A stretch of DNA of 32,914 nucleotides from Actinomycetes bacterium. GTDB lineage: Bacteria > Actinomycetota > Actinomycetes > Propionibacteriales > Propionibacteriaceae. The stretch is from the NCBI GenBank assembly GCA_023458095.1, contig JAEXAS010000006.1, positions 1 through 32,914 of the forward strand, written 5' to 3'. The position numbers and the translations under genes were made by a program. Of this stretch, positions 14,491 to 23,449 are shown piece by piece (within the stretch, counting starts at the first letter, position 1; each line of letters begins with the position of its first letter). A model generated the notes under the pieces. The model did no database searches. It was not told the origin of the DNA and saw nothing but the letters and a program-made list of their open reading frames with translations.

Positions 14491-15486
14491 TCACGCGGAG
14501 CGGGAGATCACCGCGTCACACAGGGTGGCCAAGGCGTCCTTGGCCGGACCGTCGGGCAAGGGCGCAAGATAGCCGCGCGCGATCTCAGCACGGTGCCGGA
14601 TCACTTCTCGGGCCTCATCCATAGCGGGGTGCGCACGCAGCAAGCCCAACGCCTCGGCCAGGTCGGCGTCCGCAGAGAGATCGGCATCCAACAACGTCAA
14701 CAACCGGGCATCAGCCGGATCGGCGCTGGCTCGCACCAGCAAGGTCGGCAAGGTCGGCACACCGGCCCGCAGGTCAGTGCCCGGGGTCTTGCCGGAGGTA
14801 TCGGAGGCGATGTCGATGATGTCGTCGCTGAGCTGGAAGACCACGCCGATCTCCTCGCCGTAAGCGGCCAGCGCCGCCAACTCGGCCTCACCCAAGCCGG
14901 CCACCATGCCACCGAAGGCTGTCGAAGCCGCGATCAGCGATCCGGTCTTGTCCGCGACCACCTGCAAGTAATGCGCCAAGGGATCATCCTCAGCCGACGG
15001 CCCCTGGGTCTCGGCGATCTGGCCTTGCACTAGGCGTGCGAAAGTTCGAGCCTGCAAGGCGACGAAGTCGGTGCCCAAGGTGGCCACGATGCTGGAGGCC
15101 TGCGCGAAGAGGAAGTCCCCGACCAGGATCGCAACAGTGTTGTCCCAGCGTTGGTTGGCGCTGGGCGCCCCGCGACGCAACTCGGCCTCGTCCATGACGT
15201 CGTCGTGGTAGAGGCTGGCCACGTGGGTGAGTTCCATCACCAAGGCGGCACGGATCGTCTCGTCGTGGTCAGCCTGACCCAACTGGGCAGCCAGGACCAC
15301 CAACAGCGGCCGGAACCGCTTTCCACCGGCGTTGATGATGTGTTGGGCGGCTTCGGTCACGAAGGCTGCTTCAGCGACCGCGGCCTCGGCCAACCGGGAT
15401 TCGATCTGCTCCAGCAGATCGGTGACCTGATCGGTCAGGGCCGGGTCCACCTCGCCAACCAGGTCAGTGGTCATCTTGCTGCTCAC
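14491..15486 (-). CDS. trans-Polyprenyl diphosphate synthase (menaquinone side chain)
   Basis: A 331-aa all-trans isoprenyl diphosphate synthase. The first aspartate-rich motif DDVMD is at 95-99 in LYHDDVMDEAELRRG and the second, DDIID, at 221-225, with the GGKRFRP substrate loop near the N terminus. Such enzymes condense isopentenyl diphosphate units into the C35-C50 chain for quinones. Next to the nuo operon, with menF and a side-chain reductase nearby, a menaquinone side chain is the obvious use; the chain length cannot be read off reliably. Two starts are possible: GTG 15486 directly behind a -10 box (leaderless), used here, or ATG 15474. It lies 16 nt after nuoN but has its own promoter. 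Confidence 0.9.
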   Translation of the reverse strand: MSSKMTTDLVGEVDPALTDQVTDLLEQIESRLAEAAVAEAAFVTEAAQHIINAGGKRFRPLLVVLAAQLGQADHDETIRAALVMELTHVASLYHDDVMDEAELRRGAPSANQRWDNTVAILVGDFLFAQASSIVATLGTDFVALQARTFARLVQGQIAETQGPSAEDDPLAHYLQVVADKTGSLIAASTAFGGMVAGLGEAELAALAAYGEEIGVVFQLSDDIIDIASDTSGKTPGTDLRAGVPTLPTLLVRASADPADARLLTLLDADLSADADLAEALGLLRAHPAMDEAREVIRHRAEIARGYLAPLPDGPAKDALATLCDAVISRSA

Positions 15487-15493
15487 GACCGAC

Positions 15494-15499
15494 AGCCTA
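15494..15499 (-). promoter_or_regulatory. Putative -10 box of the leaderless polyprenyl synthase gene
   Basis: TAGGCT on the minus strand, 7 nt before the GTG start at 15486, in the short gap after nuoN. It has the same spacing as the boxes before pepO and menF. No Shine-Dalgarno sequence precedes the GTG. Confidence 0.5.
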
Positions 15500-15502
15500 T
15501 CC

Positions 15503-17050
15503 TCACCGCAGGAAGGCGCTGGATGCGGTCAGGATGTCCAGCACCGGACCTGGGAACAGGCCCAGGTACACCGTGGCAAAAGCACCCACGCCGATCGGAA
15601 CCAGCGTCATGAGGCTGGCCTGCGAGACAGTCACATCCTGGGTGGCCTCGGCGAAGAACATCCGCACCACGACCTTGAGATACACATAGGCCGCCAACAA
15701 GCTGGCCACCACCGCGACGGCCACCAACCAGGAGTAGCCACCTTCCCAGGCTGCCGCAAAGACCTCCCACTTACCGATGAATCCACCAGTCAGCGGAATG
15801 CCTGCGAAGCTCAGCATCAGCAGGGCGAAGATCGCTCCGATCAACGGATTGGTCCGTCCGATGCCCGACCAGCTATCGATGTCATGCGCCTCGCCAGCGG
15901 AGTTGCGCACCAGGGTCACGATGGCGAAAGCGCCGATCGTGGCGAATCCGTAGGCGAGCAGGTAGAACAGGATGGACGCGACGCTGCTGGCCGGGTCGCT
16001 GGCCGTCGCAACGGTGGCACCCACCACAGCGACCAGGATGAAGCCAGCATGCGAGACCGAGCTGTAGGCCAACAGCCGCTTGATGTCGGTCTGGGTCAGG
16101 GCCAACACAACACCGACGATCATGGTCAGCACGGCGATCACCGCGATCACCGGCTGCCAGCTCCACCGATCGGCGCCGACGGCCACGAAGAAGAATCGGG
16201 CGGTGGCTCCCACGGCAGCGAGCTTGGTGCAGATCGCCATGAAGCTGGTCACCGGGGTCGGGGAACCCACGTACACGTCCGGCACCCAGCTGTGGAACGG
16301 CACGGCACCGATCTTGAACAGCAGGCCGACAGCCATCAGTCCGGTTCCGGTCAGCAGCAAGCCATGCCCATAGATGGGTTGCTGGACCGCAACGTCGATC
16401 GCGCGATAGTCGAAGGAGCCGGCGTAGCCATAGACCAAAGCCATGCCGAACAGGAAGAAGGCTGACGAGAGCGCGCCCAACAGGAAGTACTTCAGCGCGG
16501 CCTCTTGGCTCAGCAGACGCCGACGACGCGCCATCCCGCTGAGCAGGTACAACGGCAGCGACATCACTTCCAGCGCGACGAAGGCCGTCACCAGATCGGT
16601 GGCGCTGACGAAAACCATCATTCCCGACAGCGAGAACATCGCCAGCGGAAAGACCTCGGTGTGCTCGTGACGGGCGGCGATCGCTTCCGCCTCGGCGACG
16701 CTGCCCGGCACGCTCGCGGCCGATGCCGCGAATGCGGTCGACCCGTTGTGCAAGGTGCGCTCGGCGAAGACCATCATCGACAGCACGCCGAAGACCAGCA
16801 GCGCGGCCCACATCAGATAGGTCGGTCCGTCCAAGCTGATCGCGCCCATGGCTTTGATTCCGTGGCTGCCGCTGATGTCGTTGGCGATCAGCAGCGCGAT
16901 CGCAGCCACCAGGCCGAGCGCCACGACGACCACCTGCAGCACGAAGCGGGAAGCCCGCGGGGCCAGGGCCTCCACGACGACGCCGACGCAGGCTGCCACC
17001 AGCACCGTCAGAACGGGCGCCAGTTCCAGCCACTCGAAGGTGATGTTCAC
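15503..17050 (-). CDS. nuoN: NADH-quinone oxidoreductase subunit N
   Basis: A 515-aa proton-pumping, antiporter-like membrane subunit of complex I. About 14 membrane segments are present. The key charged residues of this fold are E161 in VALEVMSLPLYLL and K246 in LFKIGAVPFHSW. Between early helices there is a roughly 35-residue soluble insertion rich in Ala/Ser, ahead of HTEVFPL, which I recall from other actinobacterial NuoN proteins and do not regard as a defect. The start is GTG at 17050, overlapping the nuoM stop (GTGA). It is the last gene of the nuo operon. Confidence 0.95.
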   Translation of the reverse strand: MNITFEWLELAPVLTVLVAACVGVVVEALAPRASRFVLQVVVVALGLVAAIALLIANDISGSHGIKAMGAISLDGPTYLMWAALLVFGVLSMMVFAERTLHNGSTAFAASAASVPGSVAEAEAIAARHEHTEVFPLAMFSLSGMMVFVSATDLVTAFVALEVMSLPLYLLSGMARRRRLLSQEAALKYFLLGALSSAFFLFGMALVYGYAGSFDYRAIDVAVQQPIYGHGLLLTGTGLMAVGLLFKIGAVPFHSWVPDVYVGSPTPVTSFMAICTKLAAVGATARFFFVAVGADRWSWQPVIAVIAVLTMIVGVVLALTQTDIKRLLAYSSVSHAGFILVAVVGATVATASDPASSVASILFYLLAYGFATIGAFAIVTLVRNSAGEAHDIDSWSGIGRTNPLIGAIFALLMLSFAGIPLTGGFIGKWEVFAAAWEGGYSWLVAVAVVASLLAAYVYLKVVVRMFFAEATQDVTVSQASLMTLVPIGVGAFATVYLGLFPGPVLDILTASSAFLR

Positions 17051-18558
17051 TTGCCTTCCTCTCCCAGCTGGGCCACCGGGTCGGTAGCGCCGACCTGGCT
17101 CATCGTGGTTTGGGTGGTGGGCGCGATGACATTCAGCGCCAACGAGGGCACGAAGCCCAGCACCAGGATCACTGCGACCAAGGGCAACACCACGAGCTTC
17201 TCCCGACCGGTGGCATCCACGGTGAAGTGCTTGATCGTGGCCTCAGAGGCCGGTCCGGTCATGGTGCGCTGATAGACCCGCATGATGTAGACCGCGGCCA
17301 GCACCGTGCCCAACACCGCAACAGCGGCGACCCAAGGTGTGCGCGACCAGGCTCCGGCCAGCACCATGAACTCCGAGACGAAGCTCGACAGACCCGGCAA
17401 GGCCAGCCCCGACAGGCCCGCGATCAAGAAGAAGCCGGCCAGCACGGGAGTGACCTTCTCCACTCCGCCGAAGTCGGCGACCTTGGCCGATCCGCGACGC
17501 GAGATCAAGAAGCCCACCACCAAGAACAGTGCGGCGGTGGAGAATCCGTGGTTGACCATGTAGAAGATCGAGCCGGAGATTCCCGCCGAGGTGAAGGTGT
17601 AGATGCCCAGCACCATGAATCCGAAGTGGCTCACCGAGGTGTAGGCCACCAGTCGCAGCAGATCGGAGCTGCCGATAGCGGCCAATGCTCCATAGATGAT
17701 GCTGATCAACGCGAGAATGACCATGACCGGTGCCGCCCACTGGCTGGCTTCCGGGAACAGGCCCAGGCAGAACTTGATCATGCCGAAGGTGCCGATCTTG
17801 TCCAGGATGCCGACCAGCAGCACCGAGGTTCCTGGCGTCGACTGCTCGGTGGCGGTCGGCAACCAGGTGTGTACCGGAACCATCGGTGCCTTCACGATGA
17901 AGGCCACCAGGAAGCCCACCATGAGCCAGCGGGAAACGTCGGTGGGCAGCGCCATGCCGATCAGATCCGACAGCAGGTAGCTCGGCTGGCCGAGGCTGCG
18001 CGCCGACCAGACGAACAGGCCCACGATGCTCACCAGCATCACCAGGCCACCGGCCAGGCTGAACAGCAGGAACTTCAAGGCGGCTGCAGAGCGCTGCGGT
18101 CCACCGAATCCACCGATCAGGAAATACAGCGGGATCAAAGTGGCTTCGAAGAAGAGGTAGAAGAGCAGCACATCTGAGGCCAGGAAGGTGTAGATCGACA
18201 GGCTCTCCAACAGCAGCACCAGGGCGACGAACACCTGGGGCGTCCAGCGTCCGGGGCCGGAGACCTTCCATTCGGCGAGCAGCACCACCGGGACCAGAAT
18301 CACGGTGAGCAGCATCATCACCAGCCCCATGCCGTCCAGTTTCAGCGCCCACCAGGCACCGAAACCGGGCATCCAGGGGACCTGGACGGCCAGGTCGGCA
18401 CCGTTCAGGTACAGCACCGCCACACCGATACCGGCAGCCGCGGTCAGCAAGGCGAAAGCCATGCCCAGGTAGCGGGCCAGTTCCTTGATCGGCAGCACCA
18501 GCGCACCGGCGCCGACCAACGGCACCAGGCCGAGCAGCGTGAGCCAAGGGATTGTCAT
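17047..18558 (-). CDS. nuoM: NADH-quinone oxidoreductase subunit M
   Basis: A 503-aa antiporter-like proton-pumping subunit. E138 in FFEATLIPLYFLIGG and K223 in VKAPMVPVHTWLP match the essential Glu/Lys pair of NuoM. I chose the ATG at 18558 because GGAGG is 8 nt upstream; an ATG at 18564 lies too close to that site to use it. The gene begins 14 nt after nuoL and overlaps nuoN by 4 nt. Confidence 0.95.
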   Translation of the reverse strand: MTIPWLTLLGLVPLVGAGALVLPIKELARYLGMAFALLTAAAGIGVAVLYLNGADLAVQVPWMPGFGAWWALKLDGMGLVMMLLTVILVPVVLLAEWKVSGPGRWTPQVFVALVLLLESLSIYTFLASDVLLFYLFFEATLIPLYFLIGGFGGPQRSAAALKFLLFSLAGGLVMLVSIVGLFVWSARSLGQPSYLLSDLIGMALPTDVSRWLMVGFLVAFIVKAPMVPVHTWLPTATEQSTPGTSVLLVGILDKIGTFGMIKFCLGLFPEASQWAAPVMVILALISIIYGALAAIGSSDLLRLVAYTSVSHFGFMVLGIYTFTSAGISGSIFYMVNHGFSTAALFLVVGFLISRRGSAKVADFGGVEKVTPVLAGFFLIAGLSGLALPGLSSFVSEFMVLAGAWSRTPWVAAVAVLGTVLAAVYIMRVYQRTMTGPASEATIKHFTVDATGREKLVVLPLVAVILVLGFVPSLALNVIAPTTQTTMSQVGATDPVAQLGEEGK

Positions 18559-18572
18559 CTGCATCTCCTCCC

Positions 18573-20477
18573 TCAGCCCAACTGACTGAGAATCATGACC
18601 ACGCCGACCATCACCACGCCCAAAGACATGGTCAAGGCATACGTTCGAATCTGCCCGGTCTGCAATCGTCTGGTCTGGGTGGACAGCTTCCCGACCAGAG
18701 TCGCCGACCCGTTTACCGCACCATCGATCACGGTATGGTCAGCGACCACGGCGCCCCGGGCGGCCAGCATCGTCGGCTGGACGACCACCGCGTCGTTGAC
18801 CGTGTCGCCGAACAAATCGTTGCGTCCCATGACTGTGAAGAAGTTCCGCGACACCGGAGCGGTCTCGGGCACTCGACGCTGGCCGAAGAAGAACCAGCCG
18901 ACGGCCACGCCGAGCACGACGATGCCCATCGTGGCCCAACCGACCGGCGTGGGCATCAAGGCGGCTTCCTCGACATGGTTGCCGATGGCCGGCTCCAGCC
19001 ACTCCTGGATCCAGGAGTTCATCAAGGCGCCGCCGATCACGCTGAAGACTGCCAACACGATCAGCGGAATCGTCATGATCTTCGGCGACTCGTGGGGATG
19101 GACGCCGTCGCGCCAGCGAGCCTCTCCGAAGAAGGTCATCAACATCAACCGGGTCATGTAGAACGCGGTGATGCCGGCCCCGATCAGGGCAGCCGAACCG
19201 ATCCAGACATTCTGGTGGAAGGCAGCCTCGATGATGTGGTCCTTGGAGAAGTAGCCGGAGAAGTAGGGGAAGCCGATGATGGCCAGGTAGCCCATGGAGA
19301 AGGTGATGAACGTGATCCGCATCACCTTGGACAGGGCACCGAAGTGGCGCATATTCACGTCGTCATCCATCGCGTGCATCACCGAACCGGCACCCAGGAA
19401 CATGTTGGCCTTGAAGAAGCCGTGGGTGAGCAGGTGGAAGATCGCGAAGGCGTACCCGGCCGGGCCGATTCCGGCGGCGAGCATCATGTAGCCGATCTGG
19501 CTCATGGTGGAACCGGCCAGCACCTTCTTGATGTCATCCTTGCTGGTACCGATCCAGGCACCCACGATCAGGGTCACGGTGCCGACCAGGACCACCGCGG
19601 TGGCCGCGATCGGTGCGACATTGAACACGGCATGGCTGCGCACCACCAGGTACACACCGGCGGTGACCATGGTCGCGGCGTGGATCAGCGCCGACACCGG
19701 GGTCGGGCCTTCCATGGCGTCCAGAAGCCAGGCCTGCAAGGGCACCTGCGCAGACTTGCCGCAGGCCGCCAGCAGCAACAGCAAACCGATCAGCGTGGCC
19801 CATCCGGGAGCGAACTCCGGATTGGCCGCCCCGGCGTTGACCGCCTCGAAGGAGGAACTGCCGAACAGGGCCAGCATGGCCATGACCGCCATCGTCAGAC
19901 CAAGGTCACCGATCCGGTTCATCACGAAGGCCTTCTTCGCGGCGGCCGCCGCGGACGGCTTGTGCTGCCAGAACCCGATGAGCAGATAGGAGGCCAGGCC
20001 CACGCCTTCCCAGCCGACGAACAGCACCAGGTAGTTGTCGGCCAGCACCAACAACAACATGGCCGCCACGAACAGGTTCAGGTAGGCGAAGAAGCGCCGG
20101 CGACGCGGATCGTGAGCCATGTAACCCACCGAGTACAGGTGGATCAGGCCACCGACGCCGGTGATGAGCAAGGCGAACAGAATCGACAACTGGTCAATGA
20201 GCAGGCCGGCCGAGATCGACCAGGTGCTGGTGTTGATCCAGGTGTACAGCGGCACCGCGACGGCGCGCTGCTCCGGATTGGCGGCCATCATCGCGATGAA
20301 CAGCCACAACGCGATGCCGAAGCTGATGCTGACTGCGCCAACCGCCAGCCAGTGGCCCTTGCGGTCGAAGAACTTCCCGGTGACCAGCAGCAGTGCCGAG
20401 ACCACTGCCGGTACCGCAATCATCAGCCAGGCGACCGAGAACATCCCGGTGGCGGCGACGGTTTCGAGTGTGATCAT
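18573..20477 (-). CDS. nuoL: NADH-quinone oxidoreductase subunit L
   Basis: A 634-aa subunit, the distal pump of complex I with the long lateral helix at its C terminus. E157 in VGWEGVGLASYLLIGFW and K241 in CGKSAQVPLQAWLLDAMEGP, followed by TPVSALIHAATMVTAGVY, are diagnostic. The C-terminal 150 residues include further hydrophobic segments, with a final transmembrane helix. The ATG has GAGGGG 9 nt upstream, and a 13-nt gap separates it from nuoK, the widest spacing inside nuoA-L apart from nuoA-nuoB. Confidence 0.95.
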   Translation of the reverse strand: MITLETVAATGMFSVAWLMIAVPAVVSALLLVTGKFFDRKGHWLAVGAVSISFGIALWLFIAMMAANPEQRAVAVPLYTWINTSTWSISAGLLIDQLSILFALLITGVGGLIHLYSVGYMAHDPRRRRFFAYLNLFVAAMLLLVLADNYLVLFVGWEGVGLASYLLIGFWQHKPSAAAAAKKAFVMNRIGDLGLTMAVMAMLALFGSSSFEAVNAGAANPEFAPGWATLIGLLLLLAACGKSAQVPLQAWLLDAMEGPTPVSALIHAATMVTAGVYLVVRSHAVFNVAPIAATAVVLVGTVTLIVGAWIGTSKDDIKKVLAGSTMSQIGYMMLAAGIGPAGYAFAIFHLLTHGFFKANMFLGAGSVMHAMDDDVNMRHFGALSKVMRITFITFSMGYLAIIGFPYFSGYFSKDHIIEAAFHQNVWIGSAALIGAGITAFYMTRLMLMTFFGEARWRDGVHPHESPKIMTIPLIVLAVFSVIGGALMNSWIQEWLEPAIGNHVEEAALMPTPVGWATMGIVVLGVAVGWFFFGQRRVPETAPVSRNFFTVMGRNDLFGDTVNDAVVVQPTMLAARGAVVADHTVIDGAVNGSATLVGKLSTQTRRLQTGQIRTYALTMSLGVVMVGVVMILSQLG

Positions 20478-20490
20478 GCGCTCAGGCCCC

Positions 20491-20790
20491 TCACAGCTTC
20501 AACAAGCTCGCCGCGTCCATCGATGTGGAACGTCGGGTGCGATAGATGACAATGATGATGCTCAGGCCCACAACGACCTCAGCAGCGGCCACCACCATCA
20601 CGAAGAAGGTGGCCACCTGTCCGTCCAGGCCGCCGCGGGCCATCGCGAAAGCGACCATGGCCAGGTTGGCGGCGTTCAACATCAACTCCACCGACATGAA
20701 GGCGATCAGTGCATTGCGTCGCACCATCACCCCGACGGTGCCGATCGCGAACAGCAGGACGGCCAAGAACAGGTAGTAATCGGGACTCAT
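20491..20790 (-). CDS. nuoK: NADH-quinone oxidoreductase subunit K
   Basis: A 99-aa, three-helix membrane subunit of complex I. The two membrane-buried glutamates required for proton transfer are at E35 (AFMSVELMLN) and E71 (VAAAEVVVGL), matching E36 and E72 of E. coli. The ATG overlaps the nuoJ stop (ATGA) and has GAGGAGG 7 nt upstream, inside nuoJ. Confidence 0.95.
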   Translation of the reverse strand: MSPDYYLFLAVLLFAIGTVGVMVRRNALIAFMSVELMLNAANLAMVAFAMARGGLDGQVATFFVMVVAAAEVVVGLSIIIVIYRTRRSTSMDAASLLKL

Positions 20791-21593
20791 TCGTCCGCCT
20801 CCTCAGCTGACGTGGACTCGATCTCGGCAAAGGCTTTCGCCGTCGCCTCCGACAACGCCGGAGCATCGACGATGACCCCGCGTGCCGCCAGGGTCTCCGA
20901 CACCGAGTTCTCGCTGACGCTGCCATCGGGAAGCAGCGCCGGGGTCGCAATCGAGTTGTGCAGTGCCAACACCCCCGAGTTCGGCAGCGACCCGGGATGG
21001 GTTCCCTTCTCGGCATAGGCGCGCAGCCGCTGCTCGGAAAGGTCACGCTGGGTGGCCTTGCGACGGGTGTGAGCCCGCTGGCCCAACACCATGGCACCGA
21101 CCGCCGCGGTGATCAGCAGGGCGGAGGTGAGTTCGAAGGCGAACACGTAGCGTCCGAAGATCAAAGCAGCCAGGCCTTGCACATTGTCGCCGTACTCAGC
21201 GTTGGCCTGCTCCAAACCGATCGCCGGGACCCCGGCAATGGCTCCCCCGATACCGAACACGATCAGCGCGAAAATGCCGATCGCGGCCAAGGTCGCCGCT
21301 ACCCGTTGTCCGCGCAAGGTCTCCACCAGCGAATCGGGGGTGTCCACCCCGACCAGCATCAGCACGAACAAGAACAGCATCATGATGGCGCCGGTGTAGA
21401 CGATGATCTGCACGAAGGTGAGGAACATCGCGTCCAAGGTGGCGTAGAGCACGGCCAGGTTGATCATGGTGAAGGCCATGGACAAGGCCGCATAGACCGC
21501 CTTGCGGAACATGATCAGGCCCAACGCGCCCAACACTGCCAACGGCCCGGCGATCCAGAAACTGATCACGCCCAAGGTATCCAACGGAATCAT
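20787..21593 (-). CDS. nuoJ: NADH-quinone oxidoreductase subunit J
   Basis: A 268-aa membrane subunit. The N-terminal 165 residues hold five hydrophobic helices with the family segment QIIVYTGAIMMLFLFVLMLVG, containing the flexible third helix of NuoJ. The remaining 100 residues are a hydrophilic C-terminal extension (KATQRDLSEQRLRAYAEK and onward). E. coli NuoJ lacks this extension, but actinobacterial versions have it. The ATG overlaps the nuoI stop and has GGAGG 6 nt upstream. Confidence 0.94.
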   Translation of the reverse strand: MIPLDTLGVISFWIAGPLAVLGALGLIMFRKAVYAALSMAFTMINLAVLYATLDAMFLTFVQIIVYTGAIMMLFLFVLMLVGVDTPDSLVETLRGQRVAATLAAIGIFALIVFGIGGAIAGVPAIGLEQANAEYGDNVQGLAALIFGRYVFAFELTSALLITAAVGAMVLGQRAHTRRKATQRDLSEQRLRAYAEKGTHPGSLPNSGVLALHNSIATPALLPDGSVSENSVSETLAARGVIVDAPALSEATAKAFAEIESTSAEEADE

Positions 21594-22153
21594 CGAAGAC
21601 CTCCGGCTTCGGAATCGGTGACGGGAGTGCGATTGTCCGGCTTGCCCGTGGGCGGCAGCCCCAGGAAGTACGCGGTCTCATCAACACCCAGCCGTCGCGG
21701 GTGCGGAGGCTCCTCCATCCCGGGCAGCAACGGTGCCAGCAGACGATCCTTGGTGTAGATCATCTTCTCTCGCGTGACATCGGCCAGCTTGAAGTCGTTG
21801 GTCATCGTCAGTGCTCGCGTGGGGCAGGCCTCGATGCACAACCCGCACAGAATGCAGCGCAGGTAGTTGATCTGGTAGACCCGGCCGTACCGCTCACCGG
21901 GCGAGAACCGCTGATCATCGGTGTTGTCGGCACCCTCCACGTAGATGGCGTCGGCCGGGCAGGCCCAGGCGCACAACTCGCAACCGACGCACTTCTCCAG
22001 ACCATCGGGCCACCGATTCAACTGGTGACGGCCGTGGAAGCGCGGCGCGGTGATCTTCTCCTTGCCCTTCTCCGGGTATCCCTGGGTGAAGGTCTTGCGG
22101 AACATGGTTCGGAAGGTGACCCCGAACCCGGCCCACGGGTCGAAGATGCCCAT
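21590..22153 (-). CDS. nuoI: NADH-quinone oxidoreductase subunit I
   Basis: A 187-aa peripheral-arm subunit carrying two [4Fe-4S] clusters (N6a and N6b). The ligands are C55, C58, C61, C65 and C100, C103, C106, C110, each set ending in CP. It passes electrons from NuoG towards NuoB. The C-terminal tail after about residue 135 is Pro-rich and lacks motifs. The ATG directly follows the nuoH stop, with GGAGAGGAG upstream. Confidence 0.96.
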   Translation of the reverse strand: MGIFDPWAGFGVTFRTMFRKTFTQGYPEKGKEKITAPRFHGRHQLNRWPDGLEKCVGCELCAWACPADAIYVEGADNTDDQRFSPGERYGRVYQINYLRCILCGLCIEACPTRALTMTNDFKLADVTREKMIYTKDRLLAPLLPGMEEPPHPRRLGVDETAYFLGLPPTGKPDNRTPVTDSEAGGLR

Positions 22154-23449
22154 CTACTCGCTCCTCTCCGTAGCGGGTTCAACGTCCTCGGCGGTCGAAG
22201 CCACCACCCCGCTCAATTCAGGCAGCACCTGCCCGGGCATGGGCGGCACCGGGAATCCCCCGGCGAAGGCATCGAACGGGCCCTCCACCGGCGCTTCCAC
22301 CTCCGCTGCGGGGCGGTCGACGATCAAGATCACGGCGAAGACCGCCACCGCGACCGCTCCGACCAACAGGTAGATCCAGGTCAGGGTTTCCGGTGTGCTG
22401 CGCAGGTACTGCATGACTGCGAAGACCACGATCCACACCAGGGAGATCGGGATGAGCCCCTTCCAACCCAGTTTCATGAACTGGTCGTAGCGGAAGCGCG
22501 GCAGCGTGCCCCGGATCCACACGAAGAAGGCGATCAGCAACTGCACCTTGATGATGAACCACACCGGGCCCAACCAGGGGTTGTTCAACGGCTCGATCAG
22601 ATTCAGCGGCCAGGGGGTCAGGTAGCCCCCCAGGAACAAGGTGGTGGCGATGGCCGAGACCGTGGCCATGTTGATGTACTCAGCCAGGAAGTAGATGGCG
22701 TATTTGAAGCCGGAGTACTCGGTGATGTAGCCACTGACGAGCTCTGATTCCGCCTCCGGAAGGTCGAACGGCGCCCGGTTGGTTTCGCCCACCATCGAGA
22801 TCACGTAGATCACGAAGGCCGGAATCATGATGATCCAGTTCCATTGCTGGAAACCGCTCGCGGCGCCGTTGGGGAGCAGGAACGGCGTCTGCTGCAGTTC
22901 CACGATCCCATGGGTCGACATGGTGCCGGCATAGAGGAACACCGAGACCAGCGCCAGGCCCATCGAAATCTCGTAGGAGATCATCTGAGCGCTGGAGCGC
23001 AGCGCGCCCAGCAAGGAGTACGGCGAGTTCGACGACCAGCCGGCCAGCACGAAGCCGTAGATCGCCACCGAGGTCACGGCCAGCAGGACCAGCACACCGA
23101 CCGGCAGATCCGCGGCTTGGAGATAGGTCGTCACTCCGAAGATCTCAACCTGCCCACCGAACGGAATCACCGCCCAGGCGGTGAAGGCCGCCGTGCCAGC
23201 AATCAGCGGCGCCACCACGAACAGCACCCGGTCCACCATGGACGGGATGAAGTCCTCCTTGAACAGACACTTCATGCCATCGGCCAAGGCTTGGCCCAGG
23301 CCCAGTGGTCCGTTCATGATCGGGCCGAGCCGGTGCTGCATCTTGCCGACCAGCCGACGTTCGAACCACACATTGAAGATGGTCCAGGTCAGCAGTATCA
23401 CCAGCAGCACCACGACCTTGATCAGCATCAGCCACCATGGATCGTTCAT
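22154..23449 (-). CDS. nuoH: NADH-quinone oxidoreductase subunit H
   Basis: A 431-aa membrane subunit forming the quinone entry site. It has about 8-9 helices. Conserved charged loops are ERRLVGKMQHRLGP near the N terminus, the quinone-site segment PEAESELVSGYITEYSGFK and FFVWIRGTLPRFRYDQFM. The last 60 residues are an acidic, Pro-rich hydrophilic tail absent from E. coli NuoH but common in actinobacteria. The ATG overlaps the nuoG stop (ATGA) and is preceded by GGGAGG. Confidence 0.95.
   Translation of the reverse strand: MNDPWWLMLIKVVVLLVILLTWTIFNVWFERRLVGKMQHRLGPIMNGPLGLGQALADGMKCLFKEDFIPSMVDRVLFVVAPLIAGTAAFTAWAVIPFGGQVEIFGVTTYLQAADLPVGVLVLLAVTSVAIYGFVLAGWSSNSPYSLLGALRSSAQMISYEISMGLALVSVFLYAGTMSTHGIVELQQTPFLLPNGAASGFQQWNWIIMIPAFVIYVISMVGETNRAPFDLPEAESELVSGYITEYSGFKYAIYFLAEYINMATVSAIATTLFLGGYLTPWPLNLIEPLNNPWLGPVWFIIKVQLLIAFFVWIRGTLPRFRYDQFMKLGWKGLIPISLVWIVVFAVMQYLRSTPETLTWIYLLVGAVAVAVFAVILIVDRPAAEVEAPVEGPFDAFAGGFPVPPMPGQVLPELSGVVASTAEDVEPATERSE

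Noticed and set aside
16660..16770. The soluble insertion in NuoN as an unusual domain
   Set aside because: I recall a similar insertion ahead of the HTEVFPL-like segment in other actinobacterial NuoN proteins, so it is probably a lineage feature.
18552..20549. A 665-codon open frame on the plus strand opposite nuoL
   Set aside because: The product is His/Gln/Asp-rich throughout (the mirror of hydrophobic codons in nuoL) and has no domain; other long frames opposite nuoN, nuoM and nuoH have the same character.
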